Of a stretch of 64,000 nucleotides of DNA, positions 35,442 to 43,795 are shown piece after piece; the first letter of the stretch is position 1; the number at the start of each line of letters is the position of its first letter. Both the position numbers and the translations under genes were made by a program. The stretch lies in the NCBI RefSeq assembly GCF_017313225.1, contig NZ_JAFLNE010000004.1:124001-188000 (forward strand), given 5' to 3'. The DNA comes from Allomuricauda sp. CAU 1633. GTDB lineage: Bacteria > Bacteroidota > Bacteroidia > Flavobacteriales > Flavobacteriaceae. The notes beneath the pieces were generated by a model. That model was given only the letters and a program-made list of their open reading frames with translations, had not been told where the DNA came from and searched no databases.

Positions 35442-38400
35442 ATGAAAAAACACATTCTCCTTTGTTTCTTAGGCCTTGGGATGGTCTTTTACAGCTCTGG
35501 ACAGCGTAAGGCTTCTGGGCCAACCATCAGTAAAACCCTTTACGAGTCCATGACCTACCGGAACATTGGCCCTTTCCGTGGCGGTAGGGCTACTACCATA
35601 GAGGGTATCCCCGATGACATCTTTACCTACTATATGGGTGCCACCGGAGGTGGGGTTTGGAAAACCACTGATGGCGGTGAAACCTGGAACAATATTTCCG
35701 ATGGCTACTTCAATACCACAGGTATTGGTGATATCACCGTAGCTCCATCGGATCATAATGTGGTATATGTGGGTACGGGAGAATCCTGTATCCGAGGGGT
35801 AAAGACCTCGCATGGCGACGGCATGTACAAATCCACCGACGCCGGAAAAACTTGGAAGCACTTAGGCCTCGAGGCCACCCGACATATTGGGGAGGTCTTT
35901 GTGCATCCCACCAATCCCAATAAAGTGTATGTTGCCGCACAGGGTAACCCTTATGGCACCGATGAACATCGTGGACTCTATCTTTCTGAAGATGGGGGAG
36001 CGACTTGGGAGAAAATACTGTACGTGAACGAATCCTCAGGAATTGTGGATATGACGGTGAGCCCCACCGACCCCAATTATATGATGGTGACTTCATGGGA
36101 TTTTCAACGGAAACCTTGGGTGGTACAGAGTGGCGGCCCTGGAAGCAAGGTCTTCAAGACTACCGATGGCGGTAAAACTTGGAAAGAGATCACCAGTGGT
36201 CTTCCTAAGTTGATGGGAAAAATAGGGGTAGACATTTCCCCAGCCAACCCCGAGGTGGTGTATTTGGCCATTGAGGCCTTGGAACGTGAAGGCGGGGTGT
36301 ATCGTTCCAACGATGCCGGGGAAACCTTTAAACAAGTTTCCAACGACCCCACCACATTTGCCCGTGCGTGGTATTATATGCACATCATTGCAGATCCCAA
36401 TGACGAAGATGAAATTTGGGTGATGAACAGTCGCGCCATGAAATCCATTGATGGGGGCAAGACCTATACCGGTATGGTGGGTAGTCATGTGGACCATCAT
36501 GATATGTGGATCAATCCCAACAATAGCAATGTCATAGCCAATGCCAATGACGGCGGTGCCTCCATTACCTTCAACGGTGGAAAATCGTGGTCAACCATTT
36601 ATAACCAGCCCACTGGGCAATTTTATCGTGCTTTGACTGATAACGGATATCCCTATCGCGTTTATTCCGGGCAACAGGATAACAGTACCATCGCCATTGA
36701 CAGTCGTAGTATGGACAATGGTATCGGACAAATGCACTGGGACATTATGCGTGCCGGTGAATCCTCCACCGTGGCGGTGGACCCGAACAATCCACGATAT
36801 GTTTACTCCACTTATTTTGCGAGCCATTTTACGGAGTGGGACAGTAAAATTGACAATAACCGCATGGTGCGTCCCTATCCGGAGCGCATCAGTGGGGAGC
36901 AGCCCAAAAATCTAAAGTTGCGCGCCAACTGGAACGGCCCGGTGATGGTATCGCCCCATAACCCCAACACCATTTACTACGGTTCCCAATATGTCATGAA
37001 ATCCACCGATCGTGGGGTGACCTGGGAAACCATGAGTGAGGACCTTACCCGAAACAACAAGGACCACCAAGGCAAGGGCGGTATTCCCATTTCCAATGAG
37101 CAGATTACGGCCGAAAGCTATAACAACCTCTTTAATATTGAGGAATCGCCCCTACGCGAAGGGGTGGTTTGGGTAGGTTCGGACTGCGGTTTGGTGCACG
37201 TGACCCAAGATGGCGGACAAACCTGGACCAATGTGACCCCAAAAGGCTTGAAGGAAGGCATCATCAATGTGGTGGAACCTTCGCCACACGACCCGGCCAC
37301 GGCGTATTTTGCCATGGCAGGCTATAAAATGAACAATTTTACCCCCGAAATCTACAAGACCACCGACTACGGAGCCTCTTGGGAAAAAATCGTGAACGGA
37401 CTCCCTGGCGATACTTTTGCCAGGAGCGTTCGCGAGGATCCTGATCGCAAAGATCTATTGTATGCGGGTACCGAAACCGGAATGTTTGTGTCCTTTAACG
37501 GGGGGAAACAATGGATGTCCTTACAGAACAACCTGCCCGAAGTGCCCATTACCGACCTTCGGGTGCAGCGCAAGGATTTGGTGGTGACCACCCAAGGCCG
37601 TGCCATTTGGATCTTGGACGATCTGACCCCGTTGCACCAAGTATCGGATGCCGTGGCCAAAGCGGACTACTACCTCTACAAGCCTAGAGATACCGATGCC
37701 TTGCTCGGCATATCCTACTCGGCACGTAACACACCGGGGCAAAACCCACCCGAGGGAGTGCAGATCCATTACGTGCTCAACAAAGAAGTGCCCAAGGACA
37801 CCCCCATGTCCCTAGAGATTACGGACAGCAAGGGTGAAGTGGTCTACTCCGAGTATACCGCTGCCCCAAAAACTGAATGCAGTGCCTTTACAAAGCCCCA
37901 GTTAAAGCGAAGCGCGGGAACGCACCGTTACGAATGGGATATGGAAGTGGGCATGATTGATTGTCTTAAGGAAGTTACTGCCACCAGTCGTGGCTTGGGC
38001 GCTTACGAAGCCGCCCCGGGAAACTACAAAGTAAAACTAACCATTGGCGATTTTACCCAGACCCAGGACTTTGCCATTACCATTGATCCCCGTATAAAAA
38101 TGAGCGTGGACAATGTGGAGGCCGCCTATGTGGAGCGCGATGGTATCTCCAAATCCATTTACCAAGGGGCCACCGAAATGGCCAAAGGCGTGCGTGAACT
38201 GCGCAAGATACAGCAGCAGTTGGATTTTGTATTGGACGAAACCAGCTCTGACGAGTTAAAGGCAAAGGGCAAGGAACTGGATGCCACCATTGAGGCCTGG
38301 ATTGCCGAAATCTTGCAAAAAGAGCTGCGCACCCAGCAGAACAACTATATGTTTGAGGCGCGCCTTCTGGTAAAATTTAAGGGCTTTTTGGGAGATATTG

Positions 38401-38567
38401 GCCGCGGTAACCTGCCCGTGACCCAAGGCACCCGCGAGGTGGCCCGCGACTACCTCAAAAAATGGGACGGCCTAAAAGCGGACCTACAAAAAATTAAGAC
38501 TCAGGAGGTGGCGGCTGTAAATGCCTTGATCAAGACCACCGGGCTACCGGAGCTGTACATGCCCTAA
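35442..38567 (+). CDS. Large exported BNR/sortilin-like beta-propeller protein
   Basis: Start at the ATG at 35442, giving 1041 residues with a signal peptide (KKHILLCFLGLGMVFYSSG); an upstream GTG adds an implausible charged tail. Ten or more BNR/Asp-box repeats occur (SxDxGxTW forms: TDGGETWNN, TDAGKTWKH, EDGGATWEK, TDGGKTWKE, TDRGVTWET, QDGGQTWTN), forming sortilin/Vps10-type propellers up to ~770. A C-terminal region with beta sandwich and coiled coil (~780-1041) follows. The family is common in Bacteroidota as glycosyl-hydrolase-annotated proteins, but enzymatic activity is unproven; glycan or peptide binding is as likely. Richer in GC and longer than most neighbours. Confidence 0.8.
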   Translation: MKKHILLCFLGLGMVFYSSGQRKASGPTISKTLYESMTYRNIGPFRGGRATTIEGIPDDIFTYYMGATGGGVWKTTDGGETWNNISDGYFNTTGIGDITVAPSDHNVVYVGTGESCIRGVKTSHGDGMYKSTDAGKTWKHLGLEATRHIGEVFVHPTNPNKVYVAAQGNPYGTDEHRGLYLSEDGGATWEKILYVNESSGIVDMTVSPTDPNYMMVTSWDFQRKPWVVQSGGPGSKVFKTTDGGKTWKEITSGLPKLMGKIGVDISPANPEVVYLAIEALEREGGVYRSNDAGETFKQVSNDPTTFARAWYYMHIIADPNDEDEIWVMNSRAMKSIDGGKTYTGMVGSHVDHHDMWINPNNSNVIANANDGGASITFNGGKSWSTIYNQPTGQFYRALTDNGYPYRVYSGQQDNSTIAIDSRSMDNGIGQMHWDIMRAGESSTVAVDPNNPRYVYSTYFASHFTEWDSKIDNNRMVRPYPERISGEQPKNLKLRANWNGPVMVSPHNPNTIYYGSQYVMKSTDRGVTWETMSEDLTRNNKDHQGKGGIPISNEQITAESYNNLFNIEESPLREGVVWVGSDCGLVHVTQDGGQTWTNVTPKGLKEGIINVVEPSPHDPATAYFAMAGYKMNNFTPEIYKTTDYGASWEKIVNGLPGDTFARSVREDPDRKDLLYAGTETGMFVSFNGGKQWMSLQNNLPEVPITDLRVQRKDLVVTTQGRAIWILDDLTPLHQVSDAVAKADYYLYKPRDTDALLGISYSARNTPGQNPPEGVQIHYVLNKEVPKDTPMSLEITDSKGEVVYSEYTAAPKTECSAFTKPQLKRSAGTHRYEWDMEVGMIDCLKEVTATSRGLGAYEAAPGNYKVKLTIGDFTQTQDFAITIDPRIKMSVDNVEAAYVERDGISKSIYQGATEMAKGVRELRKIQQQLDFVLDETSSDELKAKGKELDATIEAWIAEILQKELRTQQNNYMFEARLLVKFKGFLGDIGRGNLPVTQGTREVARDYLKKWDGLKADLQKIKTQEVAAVNALIKTTGLPELYMP

Positions 38568-38594
38568 GATTTTGTTGTTGCATAGTGTTTGAAG

Positions 38595-38622
38595 GGGAAG
38601 GCCGAAGGGTCTTCCCTTTTTT
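38595..38622 (+). terminator. Rho-independent terminator of the BNR-repeat gene
   Basis: Nine-pair stem (GGGAAGGCC with GGTCTTCCC, one G-T pair) around a GAAG tetraloop, followed by six T residues. It isolates the downstream SIR2 operon. Confidence 0.85.
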
Positions 38623-38704
38623 ATTACCAGTAAGGCAAACCTATAACTATTTAATTTTTAATGCCTTTTGCGGTTTTCTGTAATGAGTTACTTGTTAAAA
38701 TAAA

Positions 38705-38712
38705 TATATTTG
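38705..38712 (+). promoter_or_regulatory. -7 promoter box of the SIR2-HerA operon
   Basis: TATATTTG matches TAnnTTTG exactly, 26 bases before the SIR2 ATG. No clear -33 box at the right spacing. The operon therefore has its own promoter, after the terminator of the previous gene. Confidence 0.5.
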
Positions 38713-38737
38713 GGTGTAAACTGGATAAATACATATT

Positions 38738-40015
38738 ATGAGTGAATTTAGTCATGATCCGTCTGAATATATTCGTGGAATACAACAAATTCTAATTTCA
38801 GATAAGAAGAAGATTGGTTTTTTATTTGGTGCTGGAAGCTCTCTCACTAAAAAGAACGAAAAATCTCTTACAGTTCCAGCAATAGAAAAATTAACTCAAG
38901 ATATCGTTACTGAATTAGGAGGTGAGGAGGCAAAGTATAAAAAAGCTTTCAACGAAATTGAAGAAGAGCTAGGTTCAAATAAATTTAACATAGAAACTAT
39001 TTTATCTAACCTTGAACAAAAGGCTTTATTTATTGGTAGTGCAACCTTGAATTCCTTAAACAAGCAAGAATTCGAAGATTTAATATGTAAAATCAAGAAA
39101 GGTATTCGGGATAAAGTAAGTGTGCATCTTAAGGATGGCAGTATAGTTGACAAGGATACTGTTGTTGAATTAGTCCAGACAGATTTTGCCAACTGGATTG
39201 GACAAGCGGAGAGAAAATTTCCAATTGAAATATTTACTACAAATTATGATTTTTTGTTTGAACTTGGTTTAGAGCATAAAGAAATTGCCTATTATGATGG
39301 ATTTTGCGGTAGTCTAAGGCCGTTTTTTAACCCTGAATCAGTTGAGGATTTTTCATTTTTAACCAATCAAACCAAATTGTGGAAAATTCATGGTTCACTT
39401 GGTTGGCATTTTGATAAAGATACCGAGAAAATTCTGAGAGTTAATCCAGATGACAAGGACATTTTAATATACCCATCTACATTAAAATATAAAGATTCGA
39501 AAAAACAACCTTATGAAAGTCTTTTAGACCGGCTTTCAAATTTTTTAAAGCAAGATGACGCAATATTAATCACATGTGGTTATTCATGGGGGGATGAGCA
39601 TATTAATTCCAGAATTATTTCTGCTTTAAAGACCAATACAACTTCACACGTTATTGGATTGTTTTATGACAAATATGACCCCATAAATGAAGATTCGGCA
39701 GTTGTAAAAATGGCCAATGAGAATCCCAAAATTTCATTGTACGCATCAAAAAGTGCCGTTATTGGGTGCAAATACGGTGAATGGCTATTAAAATCTGAAC
39801 CAACACCTGATGATACGGTAAGTCTAAATTTATATTTTGATGAAGACGCTCATTTTGATTCAAATGATGAATTAGGAGAAGAAAAAAAAGGAAAGGAGAT
39901 TTGGACTGGTAAAGGTGCATTCATTTTACCAGATTTTGGCAAGCTTGTGAGTTTTTTAAATTCTATGGTTAATGAAAATGAAATAAAAAAGCTTGGAGAA
40001 AATGTCAAGAAATAG
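38738..40015 (+). CDS. SIR2-domain protein (putative NADase defence effector)
   Basis: A 425-residue cytoplasmic protein. SIR2 motifs: nucleotide-binding GAGSS (residues 31-35), TTNYD (167-171), KIHGS with the active-site-type His218, and GYSWGDE (281-287). The C-terminal ~100 residues (from SLNLYFDEDAHF) are specific to SIR2-HerA proteins as far as I can tell. In SIR2-HerA defence the SIR2 subunit cleaves NAD+ and in some cases DNA, and is assembled around a HerA hexamer. Its last 14 coding bases overlap the HerA start at 40002. AT-rich relative to neighbours, fitting transfer. Strong family call; defence role inferred from the pair. Confidence 0.9.
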   Translation: MSEFSHDPSEYIRGIQQILISDKKKIGFLFGAGSSLTKKNEKSLTVPAIEKLTQDIVTELGGEEAKYKKAFNEIEEELGSNKFNIETILSNLEQKALFIGSATLNSLNKQEFEDLICKIKKGIRDKVSVHLKDGSIVDKDTVVELVQTDFANWIGQAERKFPIEIFTTNYDFLFELGLEHKEIAYYDGFCGSLRPFFNPESVEDFSFLTNQTKLWKIHGSLGWHFDKDTEKILRVNPDDKDILIYPSTLKYKDSKKQPYESLLDRLSNFLKQDDAILITCGYSWGDEHINSRIISALKTNTTSHVIGLFYDKYDPINEDSAVVKMANENPKISLYASKSAVIGCKYGEWLLKSEPTPDDTVSLNLYFDEDAHFDSNDELGEEKKGKEIWTGKGAFILPDFGKLVSFLNSMVNENEIKKLGENVKK

Positions 40016-41786
40016 AATTACAGAAATTGGCGAGATTGACAGTATTAGCGGAAATAATATTTCAGTAAAATTATTTGATAATATTAAATCAAATATGCCC
40101 ATAATCGATGGTGTCGTTTACCGTATTGGTCAGATAGGGTCATTTGTTAGAATACCCTTGGGGTATGCAAATTTATTTGGTATTGTAACTCAGATTGGCT
40201 CTGCGGCAATACCAGAAAGTTTACGCGAAGCTGTAGCTAAAGATTATGATTATTTAAAAAATAACAGGTGGATAAATATTGTACTTGCAGGCGAACAAGT
40301 CGGAAAAAAATTTGAAAGAGGAGTAACACAATACCCTACTACTGGTGATAATGTCCATTTAGTTACAATAAATGATTTGGACATTATATATGGAGGATAT
40401 GAAGAAGCAAATTCGATAACAGTTGGAAATATTAGCGTATCTGAAACTTTAGATGCAAAAATAGATTTGGATAAACTTGTTTCTAGGCATTGCGCGATTG
40501 TTGGTTCAACAGGCAGCGGTAAATCTAATTCTGTTTCCGTGCTATTGCAATCAATCGCAAATAGAAACTTTCCGAGTTCACGTATTTTAGTAATTGACCC
40601 TCATGGTGAGTACAATGATGCTTTGTCAAATCATTCTAAAGTAATCGAAATCAATTCTTCAAAGGATGAAAGTAAATTGGAAATTCCTTTTTGGGCGTTG
40701 CCTTTTAATGAACTAATGAGGGTTTTTCCTGGCTCCTTATCAGATCAGAACAAAGAGTACATTAGAGAAAAAGTAGTAGAATCCAAGGTTGCAAGTGCAA
40801 AAGAAAATGGATTACCTACCCGAAAGGAGTCAATTACAGCTGATTCACCAATTCCATTCAGTATAAAAAGGCTTTGGTTTGAATTAATAGACTTCGAAAA
40901 GCAAACATTTACAGATATTGCTAGGACAGTTTTAAGCGATTTGACAGTTAACGGAAATGCAGATGATTTAATTTCTAATGAATATACTCCAGCGGGTTTA
41001 GGAAATGCAGCACCTTACTTAAATAATAAAGCAAAAGGGTTACTTGGGTTTTTAGATAGTATGAGAAATAAGTTAAATGATAGTAGTTATAGTTTTCTTT
41101 TTTCTCCCGGAAAATTAACCCCCGATTTGAATGGTAAAATAGAAGAAGATCTTGATAAGATGTTTTTTAAATGGTTAGGTGATAAGTCCCCAATTACCAT
41201 TTTAGACCTATCAGGTATACCAAGTGAAATAATGTCTTCAATATCAGGAACACTATTAAAAATTATTTATGATGGATTATTTTGGGGCGCTAACACAAAA
41301 GTTGGAGGTAAAAATCAACCTTTGATGATTGTCTTGGAAGAAGCCCACAGCTATTTAAAGGCGGGTGAGCATTCAATTTCTTCCAGAACAGTTCAAATGA
41401 TTGCAAAGGAAGGAAGGAAGTATGGGGTTGGTTTATTGTTAGTGACACAAAGACCTTCGGAACTAGATGAAACTGTATTAAGTCAATGTGGAACAATGGT
41501 AGCCCTAAGAATGAATAATTCGAAAGATAGAAGTCATATTAGAGCTGCAGTACAAGATGAATTACAAAGTATGGTGGATTTACTTCCAAGTTTGCGAACA
41601 GGTGAAGCTTTAATTTCCGGTGAAGCAGTAAAAATACCTTCTAGAGTTAAATTTTTTAAAATCTCCAATGCACCAAAAAGCTCAGACCCAAAACCATCAG
41701 AAAAGTGGTTGGATGAAATTGATGCACCAGAAGAAGAATATAAAAGTTTAGTAAAATCTTGGCGAAATAAAAATTATAAAACATGA
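40002..41786 (+). CDS. HerA-family hexameric ATPase
   Basis: Start at the ATG at 40002, which overlaps the SIR2 stop; 594 residues. An N-terminal HAS-barrel (residues ~1-95) precedes the RecA-like ATPase with Walker A GSTGSGKS (168-175), DPHGEY after the first strand, a Walker B region MIVLEEAHSYL near 440, and the VTQRPSELDETVLSQCG sensor and arginine-finger region (~485). This is the DUF87/HerA architecture. In SIR2-HerA and related systems HerA forms a hexamer that drives or activates the effector during phage infection. Its TGA overlaps the KTSC gene start (ATGA), so translation is coupled. Confidence 0.92.
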   Translation: MSRNRITEIGEIDSISGNNISVKLFDNIKSNMPIIDGVVYRIGQIGSFVRIPLGYANLFGIVTQIGSAAIPESLREAVAKDYDYLKNNRWINIVLAGEQVGKKFERGVTQYPTTGDNVHLVTINDLDIIYGGYEEANSITVGNISVSETLDAKIDLDKLVSRHCAIVGSTGSGKSNSVSVLLQSIANRNFPSSRILVIDPHGEYNDALSNHSKVIEINSSKDESKLEIPFWALPFNELMRVFPGSLSDQNKEYIREKVVESKVASAKENGLPTRKESITADSPIPFSIKRLWFELIDFEKQTFTDIARTVLSDLTVNGNADDLISNEYTPAGLGNAAPYLNNKAKGLLGFLDSMRNKLNDSSYSFLFSPGKLTPDLNGKIEEDLDKMFFKWLGDKSPITILDLSGIPSEIMSSISGTLLKIIYDGLFWGANTKVGGKNQPLMIVLEEAHSYLKAGEHSISSRTVQMIAKEGRKYGVGLLLVTQRPSELDETVLSQCGTMVALRMNNSKDRSHIRAAVQDELQSMVDLLPSLRTGEALISGEAVKIPSRVKFFKISNAPKSSDPKPSEKWLDEIDAPEEEYKSLVKSWRNKNYKT

Positions 41787-42004
41787 GTTATCCAGAAATG
41801 ATTCCGGTAGTCTCTTCTAATATCGAAAGTATCGGATATGAGGAGCAAAGTCAACAAGTATTTGTGAAATTTTTAAAGGGAGGGGTTTATGTTTATAAGG
41901 GAGTCCCGGAAAGTGAGTATCAAAACCTTTTAGTAGCACCTTCAGTGGGATCTTATTTGCATCGCAATTTCAAAAATGTGTATCCTTACGAAAGAATTGA
42001 GTAA
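41783..42004 (+). CDS. KTSC-domain protein
   Basis: A 73-residue protein covering almost exactly one KTSC domain: SSNIESIGYEEQSQQVFVKF, GGVYVYKGVPESEYQNLL and SVGSYLHRNFKNVYPY. KTSC domains are small beta-rich modules found alone, at the ends of lysyl-tRNA synthetases and often in phage or mobile loci; biochemical role unknown, nucleic-acid binding has been proposed. Its ATG overlaps the HerA stop codon and its stop is 2 bases from the nuclease gene, so all four genes are made together. Its presence inside a SIR2-HerA operon points to a sensor or regulator subunit (inference). Confidence 0.85.
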   Translation: MSYPEMIPVVSSNIESIGYEEQSQQVFVKFLKGGVYVYKGVPESEYQNLLVAPSVGSYLHRNFKNVYPYERIE

Positions 42005-42006
42005 TA

Positions 42007-43032
42007 ATGCTAAATCTAAACCAAAAGTTACGAAGAGTTGAAATAAAAGAGTTCGAAATAGAAAATGAAATTGTTTTCAATTATTTTGATCAAATACCAG
42101 CTAATGAAAGAGATGAGAAATTAATACGTACAATTTATATTGGAGTATTGGCATTGATGGAAGATCGCCTTTCAGCATTTCTTTCTAAAACCAGTAATGA
42201 GTTAGGTACTGAGTTGGAGAGTTTAAAGATGATCTTTGAAATGAAGAAAGAACTTTTTTATAAAACAACAATAAAGGGTTCTTTGGCAGAAGAGGATATT
42301 GCGGAATTTTTAAACGAATATTTTAAGGAGAGAAGAATTAAGGATGTTGCGCTCTTAACTGGCAATGAAGCTGGTAATCTGCCAAGAAACAAAACAGGAG
42401 ACATCATTTGTAGGATAAATGGTGATTCGGATTTACGAATTGCAATTGAATGCAAGTTTGACAAAAGCGTTAAACTTGGCAATATTGAAAGTAAAGATGT
42501 TTTTACCCGAAAGTATGATACGGCATGGAGTCAACTCATTGAGTCTGATGCAAACAGAGCTTCAAAAGTCAGTATCATTGTTTTTGACATTTCCTTGGTA
42601 GACAATAGTATTCTCAGAATTTTTGAGAATGTGGGTTATATCAATTCCATAGGCTTTATAGCCATCATTGATTCGCAAAAAGGAGATTATTCTAATCTCG
42701 CCATTGCTTACATGCTAGCCAGGGACATTGCTATCAACGCAAAAAATGTTGATTTGGATAAAGATGTTTTGGCAATGATTGTAAATCGCATCATTAAGGA
42801 CATCAATGAGATTACCAATATTAAAAGATTGGTTGAGGGCAACATAGAGAACAACAAGGCGATATTAAAACAACTAGAAAAAAGTATTTTGCTGATGGAA
42901 TTCAATCAAGACTATCTCTCAAAATTCTTGAACGATGGAACATTAACCAAAAAAGATTTGCTCGATTTTTATATGGGAGAGGATGTAAAGGACAAATACA
43001 AATTAATTGAAAAAGAAATCAACGAATTGTAA
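42007..43032 (+). CDS. PD-(D/E)XK nuclease-like protein of the SIR2-HerA operon
   Basis: A 341-residue cytoplasmic protein. Residues ~120-200 show the restriction-endonuclease fold: GSLAEEDIAEFLNEYF (helix with Glu, ~91-106), GDII (Asp132), then IAIECK (Glu148-x-Lys150) and a later AWSQLIESDANR helix, so the D...ExK triad is complete. An N-terminal helical part (1-90) and a C-terminal helical part (230-341, rich in Leu/Lys/Glu) flank it. I do not recognise a named subfamily; Mrr-like or DUF-type enzymes are similar in layout. It starts 2 bases after the KTSC stop and ends 2 bases before the convergent RadC gene. A DNA-cutting co-effector is the plain reading. Confidence 0.65.
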   Translation: MLNLNQKLRRVEIKEFEIENEIVFNYFDQIPANERDEKLIRTIYIGVLALMEDRLSAFLSKTSNELGTELESLKMIFEMKKELFYKTTIKGSLAEEDIAEFLNEYFKERRIKDVALLTGNEAGNLPRNKTGDIICRINGDSDLRIAIECKFDKSVKLGNIESKDVFTRKYDTAWSQLIESDANRASKVSIIVFDISLVDNSILRIFENVGYINSIGFIAIIDSQKGDYSNLAIAYMLARDIAINAKNVDLDKDVLAMIVNRIIKDINEITNIKRLVEGNIENNKAILKQLEKSILLMEFNQDYLSKFLNDGTLTKKDLLDFYMGEDVKDKYKLIEKEINEL

Positions 43033-43034
43033 TC

Positions 43035-43655
43035 CTACAACCCCCTAATCACCTTTAAAGGCAACCCCGTATGCTTTTTAATGTCGGCATCAGACATGCC
43101 ACCTTCTTTTAAAGATTTGGCCACCTCTTTAAGTCCTTCTTTTTTACCTCGTTTCCGTTCCGTTTCCAATTTAAAAGCTTCCAATTCCTGCTTTTCGGGT
43201 CCCACAATCTCAAACAATCCACTTTTGCGCAGTTCGTCCATAACACCCTGGTCTTCAAAACTGGTGTAGTCGGTCTCGGTGATCACCAAATGGTCCAGCA
43301 CGTCAATCCGTAAAAATTTCCCGGCTTTCAGCATATGGTCGGTAAAGAGAATATCGGCATCCGTTACCTCGTGGTTGCCGCTGGGGTGGTTGTGCACCAA
43401 GATCAGCTTGTTGGCCAGTTTGTAGATGGCCATTCTAAAGACATCGGGCGGGTCGGCGTTTACCCGGTTGTGCGCACCAAGGCCAATGAGTTCCACAAAC
43501 AAGATCTTGTTCTCGTTGTTGAGCCCCACCACCCAAAAATGCTCTTGGTTGCGGCGAATCTTGTTTTCGCGCAGCAGTATTTGCTGCATAATGGTATAAA
43601 TGTCTCTGGCGTTGAGCACTTTGATCTTTTGTTCTTGGGTAAGCCGTACGTTCAT
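43035..43655 (-). CDS. RadC-like JAMM/MPN-domain protein
   Basis: Start taken at the ATG at 43655 (MNVRLTQEQK) because upstream in-frame residues look non-coding; 206 residues. The JAMM motif is HNH (His88, His90) with PSGN and Asp101, and an upstream Glu is in FVELIGLG, so the zinc site is complete. Typical RadC has an N-terminal HhH part that is mostly missing here. The C-terminal tail (EGLKEVAKSLKEGGMSDADI and KKHTGLPL) resembles tails of Rpn-type proteins. RadC homologues accompany mobile elements. Convergent to the island's nuclease gene with two bases between the stops. Confidence 0.8.
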   Translation of the reverse strand: MNVRLTQEQKIKVLNARDIYTIMQQILLRENKIRRNQEHFWVVGLNNENKILFVELIGLGAHNRVNADPPDVFRMAIYKLANKLILVHNHPSGNHEVTDADILFTDHMLKAGKFLRIDVLDHLVITETDYTSFEDQGVMDELRKSGLFEIVGPEKQELEAFKLETERKRGKKEGLKEVAKSLKEGGMSDADIKKHTGLPLKVIRGL

Positions 43656-43795
43656 GGGTAGGTGATTTGGGTCTTGGAAAGGTAAACCATGCCTGTGAAA
43701 AAACCAAGAACCACCTTTTTTGGGTGCAATACAGGCTTTGGCGTCGGGGTATGGTGCCATTTCACTATTTTAGAGACGCAGAACCAACCTCATCC

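Noticed and set aside
43035..43655. RadC as a recombinase or integrase of the island
   Set aside because: It is a JAMM-type protein, not a tyrosine or serine recombinase, and no attachment repeats were seen; it only marks a possible mobile context.
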